A stretch of DNA of 48,000 nucleotides, from positions 1-48,000 of the forward strand of contig CAMDOF010000040.1 in assembly GCA_945903465.1 (NCBI GenBank), written 5' to 3'. The stretch is from Opitutus sp. GAS368. Its GTDB lineage: Bacteria > Verrucomicrobiota > Verrucomicrobiia > Opitutales > Opitutaceae. The notes beneath the pieces are model-generated. The model saw nothing but the letters and a program-made list of their open reading frames with translations. It did not search any database and was not told where the DNA came from. Positions 44,714 through 48,000 of this stretch are shown piece after piece. A program made the position numbers and the translations under genes. Each line of letters opens with the position of its first letter. Positions within the stretch are counted from its first letter, which is position 1.

Positions 44714-45713
44714 TACTCGCCGCGCGGTGACCGCTGGTTGGCGCGGTCGTCGTGATGGGCGGCGGCGCGAGCGGGTAACTTCCGGCCTGTCGCGGTTGAG
44801 GCAGAGCCCAAATCGCAGCCGCCGCTCTGCCCCCGACGGCTACGGTTTCGCCGCCCACCGCGAAGACCTCGGGGAAAACCCTGCGGAACGCGCCGTGGTC
44901 GATCGGATAAGCGCAATGCGGACTGCTGATGGCTCGTTGCGGGCGATTGCAAGAGTTTGGATGGACGCTCCGATCAAGACCGGAGCCAGGGGGAGTGCCA
45001 CCGTTGTTCGTGGCCTTCTTGTTCGGGAATCCAAACTCGCCTTGGCCGCATGAGACTCGCCACCGTCAACAAGTAAGTGTGCCGGTGGCAACACCACCAA
45101 AAAGCGGCGGTTTGAAAATCACCAGTGACCGACCATCGCAAGCGACGTGTTCATAGGAAGAAAACAGCTTTTTTGAAGTTCTAAGAAGATCCATCCCTAA
45201 GGACAAAACCCTGTTCAAACCGCCTATTTTTGGCGGTTTTCATTCTGCCACTGTCACAACAAGATCGCCGCCGCCAAGATCGCGGCCAAAGACCGACAAG
45301 GCACTGGTCCCAAGACTGAGTTTCTTCAGTGCCGAGTTTCCAAGCCTGAGAAGGAGAGTATTCAAGCGACTGCGGCGGCTCTTGATCATCAACTCAGTGA
45401 ATAGGTGGTGACGCTTCAAGAACTTGTCGCCGAAAAATTGAAGAAGCCGTGAGGAGGCGAGAAAAGCCGAATGGTCTGGGTTTTTGACCGTGTTGAGCAA
45501 GACGGCGGAAGGATCGAGGGACATCTGGTGAAGGGAAAATCAGCGGGCTGGAAACTGGCGATCGCCTCCGGATTTAAACGTCGCAGCAAGGTGACCAACC
45601 GCGGGCGGGCCGAATCATGAAAATGAGCAACCTCCACGAAGTCAGCCCCAGGGTGCTGCCTGGCACCGAGCAGCGGAGCAGCGGATGCAATCCCTGCTTG
45701 CCAAAACCACGAC
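44714..45713. other. lower-GC gene-poor debris region
   Basis: This ~1 kb region has visibly lower GC than the rest of the window, especially 45050-45650. No intact gene is recognised. Minus-strand frame 45240-45524 has ordinary amino-acid composition (RLLQFFGDKFLKRHHLF). Plus-strand fragments such as KSAGWKLAIASGFKRRSK also look protein-like, but none matches a family I know and the plus frames are broken by stops. A hairpin terminator stands at 45217-45246. Probably a decayed insertion upstream of the transposase fragment at 45714. Confidence 0.5.
45217..45246 (+). terminator. Rho-independent-type hairpin in debris region
   Basis: aaaccgcc (45217-45224) pairs perfectly with ggcggttt (45232-45239) around a tattttt loop, followed by t-c-a-t-t. 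It would work best on the plus strand but has A-rich flanks usable on the minus strand too. The transcript it would end is unknown; a third ggcggttt occurs at about 45105. Confidence 0.6.
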
Positions 45714-46007
45714 GTGCTTGAAAAAAATGGCCCGGTGCGCGCCGCGCGGCGCTATCTGGACAACCGCACCGACCAACTCGGCTGCGCCCGCGCCTTCGCG
45801 CTCGACCTGCCCGGCGGCTCCGGCCTGATCGAAAGCGGCCTCCGCCACGTCCACCCAGCCCGCTTCAAACAAGCCACCGCCACGTCCGCCCAGCCCGCTT
45901 CAAACAAGCCGGCGCCTCGTGGACTGAAGCCAACGCTCACGCCCCTCTGCCAGCTCCGCACCCTCCGCGCCAATCTCCGCTGGGATGCCTGTTGGACCCG
46001 CAACTGA
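45714..46007 (+). pseudogene. C-terminal fragment of an ISKra4-like transposase
   Basis: The open frame encodes 97 residues containing RRYLDNRTDQLG, LDLPGGSGLIESGLRHV and ARFKQA, and it ends LCQLRTLRANLRWDACW. This matches the C-terminal GSG-x-IES-x-x-RHV region and final LRxLRAN-RW of ISKra4-type DDE transposases as I recall them. The N-terminal two-thirds is missing. A 35-bp tandem duplication (45843-45912) throws the frame off. The true continuation (QAGASWTEANAHA) is readable in another frame, and a single extra base near 45950 restores the original frame. The fragment is non-functional as a transposase. Confidence 0.65.
45843..45912 (+). repeat. 35-bp tandem duplication inside transposase fragment
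   Basis: cgccacgtccacccagcccg... (45843-45877) is followed immediately by a copy at 45878-45912 that matches at 32 of 35 positions. Because 35 is not a multiple of three, it shifts the reading frame of the transposase fragment. Confidence 0.85.
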
Positions 46008-46087
46008 CTTCACTGCGCATTATCCCCCCGAGTGGGCCGACGTGGCTTGGGCCTTGCTGGAACCACGGGATCACGTACATTATCCTG

Positions 46088-47860
46088 ATGATTTTGCGAA
46101 CCATGCTGGGGACGGCCTTTTTATCACGGTTAGATCGCTGGCCGGTATTTTTTTCGGTTTTTGCAGGTCTCGCGGGGGGGGTGCTGGCGGCAGAGACCGG
46201 TGGACCCGAGAAGATCGTTTCGGTGGAAGGGATCACTGAATATCGGCTCGCGAATGGTTTGAGTGTGCTGCTTTTTCCGGACCAATCGCAGGCCAAGGTA
46301 ACGGTGAATATGACGGTGCTGGTGGGATCACGGCACGAAGGCTACGGCGAGACGGGCATGGCGCATTTACTTGAGCACATGATCTTCAAAGGTACGCCAC
46401 GGCACCCGGCGGTCCCCAAGGCGCTGCAGGAACACGGGGCGATCTTTAACGGGAGCACGTCCGTTGATCGCACGAATTACTATGAGACCTTGAGCGCGAC
46501 GGATGCGAACGTGGAGTTTGCGATCGACCTCGAGGCCGATCGCTTGGTCAACAGTTTCGTGCGCGGCGAAGACCTTATTTCCGAGATGACGGTGGTGCGG
46601 AATGAGTTTGAGCGGAGTGAAAATTCTCCGGATCGAGTGCTGCGGCAACGCATGGTAGCGGCGGCGTATGACTGGCACAACTACGGCAAGTCCACGATTG
46701 GTAACCGTAGCGACATCGAACGCGTGCCGATCGAGAACCTGCGTGATTTTTATCGCAAGTATTACCAGCCCGATAACGTCGTGTTAATTGTAGCGGGAAA
46801 ATTCGACGAAGGGAAAGTTCTTGGTTATGTGCAGAAACATTTTGGAGTGATTCCGCGCCCGGCGCGCAGTCTGAATCGGGGTTGGACCGAGGAACCCGCG
46901 CAAGACGGTGAGCGGATGGTAACGCTGCGGCGGGTGGGGAAGGTGAGCACGGTGGGACTGGCCTATCATACGCCATCGGGGGTGCATGAAGAGTCGGCGG
47001 CGATGCAAGTGCTCGCCGGTGTCCTGAATACGCGGTCGACGGGACGCCTGCACCGGGCGCTCATTGAGCCGAAAAAGGCGACGAGTGCGTCGGCCTATGC
47101 GGAAAGACAGCATGACCCCGGTCTCTTTCTGGTGTCGGCGGACGTGGCGGCGGGGGTTTCGGTGGAGGAAGTGCGCGACCTTTTAATTATGACGATGGAA
47201 GGTTTCGCGGAGATGGAATTGACCGAGGATGAGGTGGGGCGGGCGAAGCAGCCGATTTTGCGGCAGCGTGAGCTGGCGGCCAATGATACGGCGGAAGTGG
47301 GGGTGGCGCTCAGCACATGGGCGGCGCAAGGGGACTGGCGTCTATATTTTCTGGCGCGAGATCGGGTGGAGCGGGTGACGCCGGCAGCCGTGAAGACCGC
47401 GGCGGCCCGTTATCTCCGGAGGAATAACCGGACCTTGGGATTATTTATTCCCACGGAGCAGTCTGAGCGGGTGGCGGTGCCGGCCGCTCCGGATCTGGTG
47501 TCGCTGGTGGCGGGTTACACGGGCCGGGCGGTGGTGGCGGCGGGGGAAACGTTTGAGGCGACGCCCGCCAATATTGAGTCGAGGGTGGTGCGGGAGGAAT
47601 TCCCGAGCGGTGTAAAAGTGACGTTTTTAAATAAAAAATCGCGAGGCAACGAGGTGCACCTAACACTCACGTTGCGGTACGGCAACGAGGCGAACTTGGC
47701 CGGGCTGGCAAACGCGGCGGCTTTTTTGCCTGCGATGATGCTGCACGGCACGAAGACGCTTAGTTATTCGCAGCTACGCGATGAGTTGGAGCGGCTGGGC
47801 GCAACGCTAACTGCTGGCACGGGGAGTGGCGGACGGGGGAGGGGAGGGCGTGGGGCATAG
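46088..47860 (+). CDS. M16 family zinc metalloprotease, probably truncated
   Basis: A pitrilysin/insulinase-type protease of 590 residues from ATG 46088. An upstream extension of the frame is read from transposase debris and is not credible. The N-terminus (FFSVFAGLAGGVLAAE) is a signal segment. The inverted zinc motif HLLEH lies at residues 93-97, with the downstream Glu in NVEFAIDLEADRLVNSFV. The RKYYQPDNVVLIVAGKFDEG and RALIEPKKATSASAYAERQH segments mark the first M16 and M16_C domains. A second M16 domain begins (REEFPSGVKVTFLNKKS) but ends abruptly in GTGSGGRGRGGRGA. Full-length relatives have about 900 residues, so roughly the last third is missing. Confidence 0.85.
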   Translation: MILRTMLGTAFLSRLDRWPVFFSVFAGLAGGVLAAETGGPEKIVSVEGITEYRLANGLSVLLFPDQSQAKVTVNMTVLVGSRHEGYGETGMAHLLEHMIFKGTPRHPAVPKALQEHGAIFNGSTSVDRTNYYETLSATDANVEFAIDLEADRLVNSFVRGEDLISEMTVVRNEFERSENSPDRVLRQRMVAAAYDWHNYGKSTIGNRSDIERVPIENLRDFYRKYYQPDNVVLIVAGKFDEGKVLGYVQKHFGVIPRPARSLNRGWTEEPAQDGERMVTLRRVGKVSTVGLAYHTPSGVHEESAAMQVLAGVLNTRSTGRLHRALIEPKKATSASAYAERQHDPGLFLVSADVAAGVSVEEVRDLLIMTMEGFAEMELTEDEVGRAKQPILRQRELAANDTAEVGVALSTWAAQGDWRLYFLARDRVERVTPAAVKTAAARYLRRNNRTLGLFIPTEQSERVAVPAAPDLVSLVAGYTGRAVVAAGETFEATPANIESRVVREEFPSGVKVTFLNKKSRGNEVHLTLTLRYGNEANLAGLANAAAFLPAMMLHGTKTLSYSQLRDELERLGATLTAGTGSGGRGRGGRGA

Positions 47861-47876
47861 GCGTTAAAATAAGAAG

Positions 47877-48000
47877 TCAGGCCGCTCTGGCGGTTGGGCG
47901 CGACTTTGCAAACCAACGAGGAATCCCGGCCGGTTTGCGCCGACGTGGAGAATTTTGCAGACGGCGAAGTTGTTCCTCACTGCGAATCATCCGCCATGCG
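47877..48000 (-). CDS. possible C-terminal part of an unknown gene running off the edge
   Basis: On the minus strand a frame open from the window edge ends at TGA 47879-47877 and reads MIRSEEQLRRLQNSPRRRKP then GIPRWFAKSRPTARAA. It could be the tail of a protein entering from beyond 48000, or a short ORF from ATG 47990. No family is recognised. Its position immediately after the point where the M16 protease is cut off suggests inserted DNA. Confidence 0.25.
   Translation of the reverse strand, partial: AWRMIRSEEQLRRLQNSPRRRKPAGIPRWFAKSRPTARAA

Noticed and set aside
45992..46087. Upstream extension of the M16 protease frame
   Set aside because: It begins inside the transposase fragment, has no signal-like start, and would bury the real signal peptide at 46088.

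Overview
The window is high-GC DNA (roughly 63-65% by eye) from a bacterium that looks like a member of the Verrucomicrobiota, most likely near the Opitutales/Opitutaceae. Four things support this. There is a pseudopilin cassette of the type NCBI/TIGRFAM names 'Verru_Chthon' (proteins A-D). There is a cytochrome/WD40, DUF1549-DUF1553 and Tat-exported DUF1501 block of the Planctomycetes-Verrucomicrobia kind. There are two large SusC-like TonB-dependent receptors with a 'VELSPFTV'-type TonB box. Shine-Dalgarno sequences are scarce, while 4-base ATGA/GTGA start-stop overlaps are common. These are family-level recognitions from the sequence; no database search was run.

Layout. 0.4-6.0 kb: an octaheme TPR cytochrome lipoprotein translationally coupled to galM (minus), a flavin reductase-like protein, a 0.7 kb empty stretch, and a thioredoxin-like exported protein. 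6.1-8.4 kb: a tight minus-strand operon of metallophosphoesterase, cysteine hydrolase and YhaM-like OB/HD nuclease. 8.4-15.4 kb: an unknown protein, hisF, a large unknown cytoplasmic protein, an unusual rho, and acs followed by a convincing terminator. 15.5-23.7 kb: a seven-gene plus-strand cassette encoding six pseudopilin-like proteins and one exported partner, in the same functional order as gspG-H-I-J-K. 23.7-24.5 kb: decayed DNA with a fossil TonB-receptor C-terminus between 46-bp repeats.

24.5-28.2 kb (minus): an OFA-type MFS transporter, its 45-residue small subunit, an exported glucose/sorbosone dehydrogenase-like protein and an exported sulfocyanin-like blue copper protein with an altered axial ligand. 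This looks like a periplasmic sugar or alcohol oxidation module with its own electron carrier. 28.2-29.0 kb: non-coding DNA carrying a 129-bp inverted-repeat element and a 35/35/35 repeat. 29.0-35.5 kb: two TonB-dependent receptors separated by a leader with four regularly spaced GC-rich repeats. 36.1-44.6 kb (plus): a Tat-exported Gfo/Idh/MocA oxidoreductase, a haem-WD40 protein, a 1212-residue Ig/haem/DUF1549/DUF1553 protein, a tiny interlocked ORF and a DUF1501 protein. 44.6-46.0 kb: lower-GC debris, including a strong hairpin terminator and an ISKra4-like transposase fragment with mutually compensating frameshifts. 46.1-47.9 kb: an M16 metalloprotease truncated at a glycine-rich point, followed by unrelated sequence to the window edge.

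The most notable system is the pseudopilin cassette. The module is present without any ATPase, inner-membrane platform, secretin or prepilin peptidase gene in the window, and its GspK-like member is about three times the usual size.
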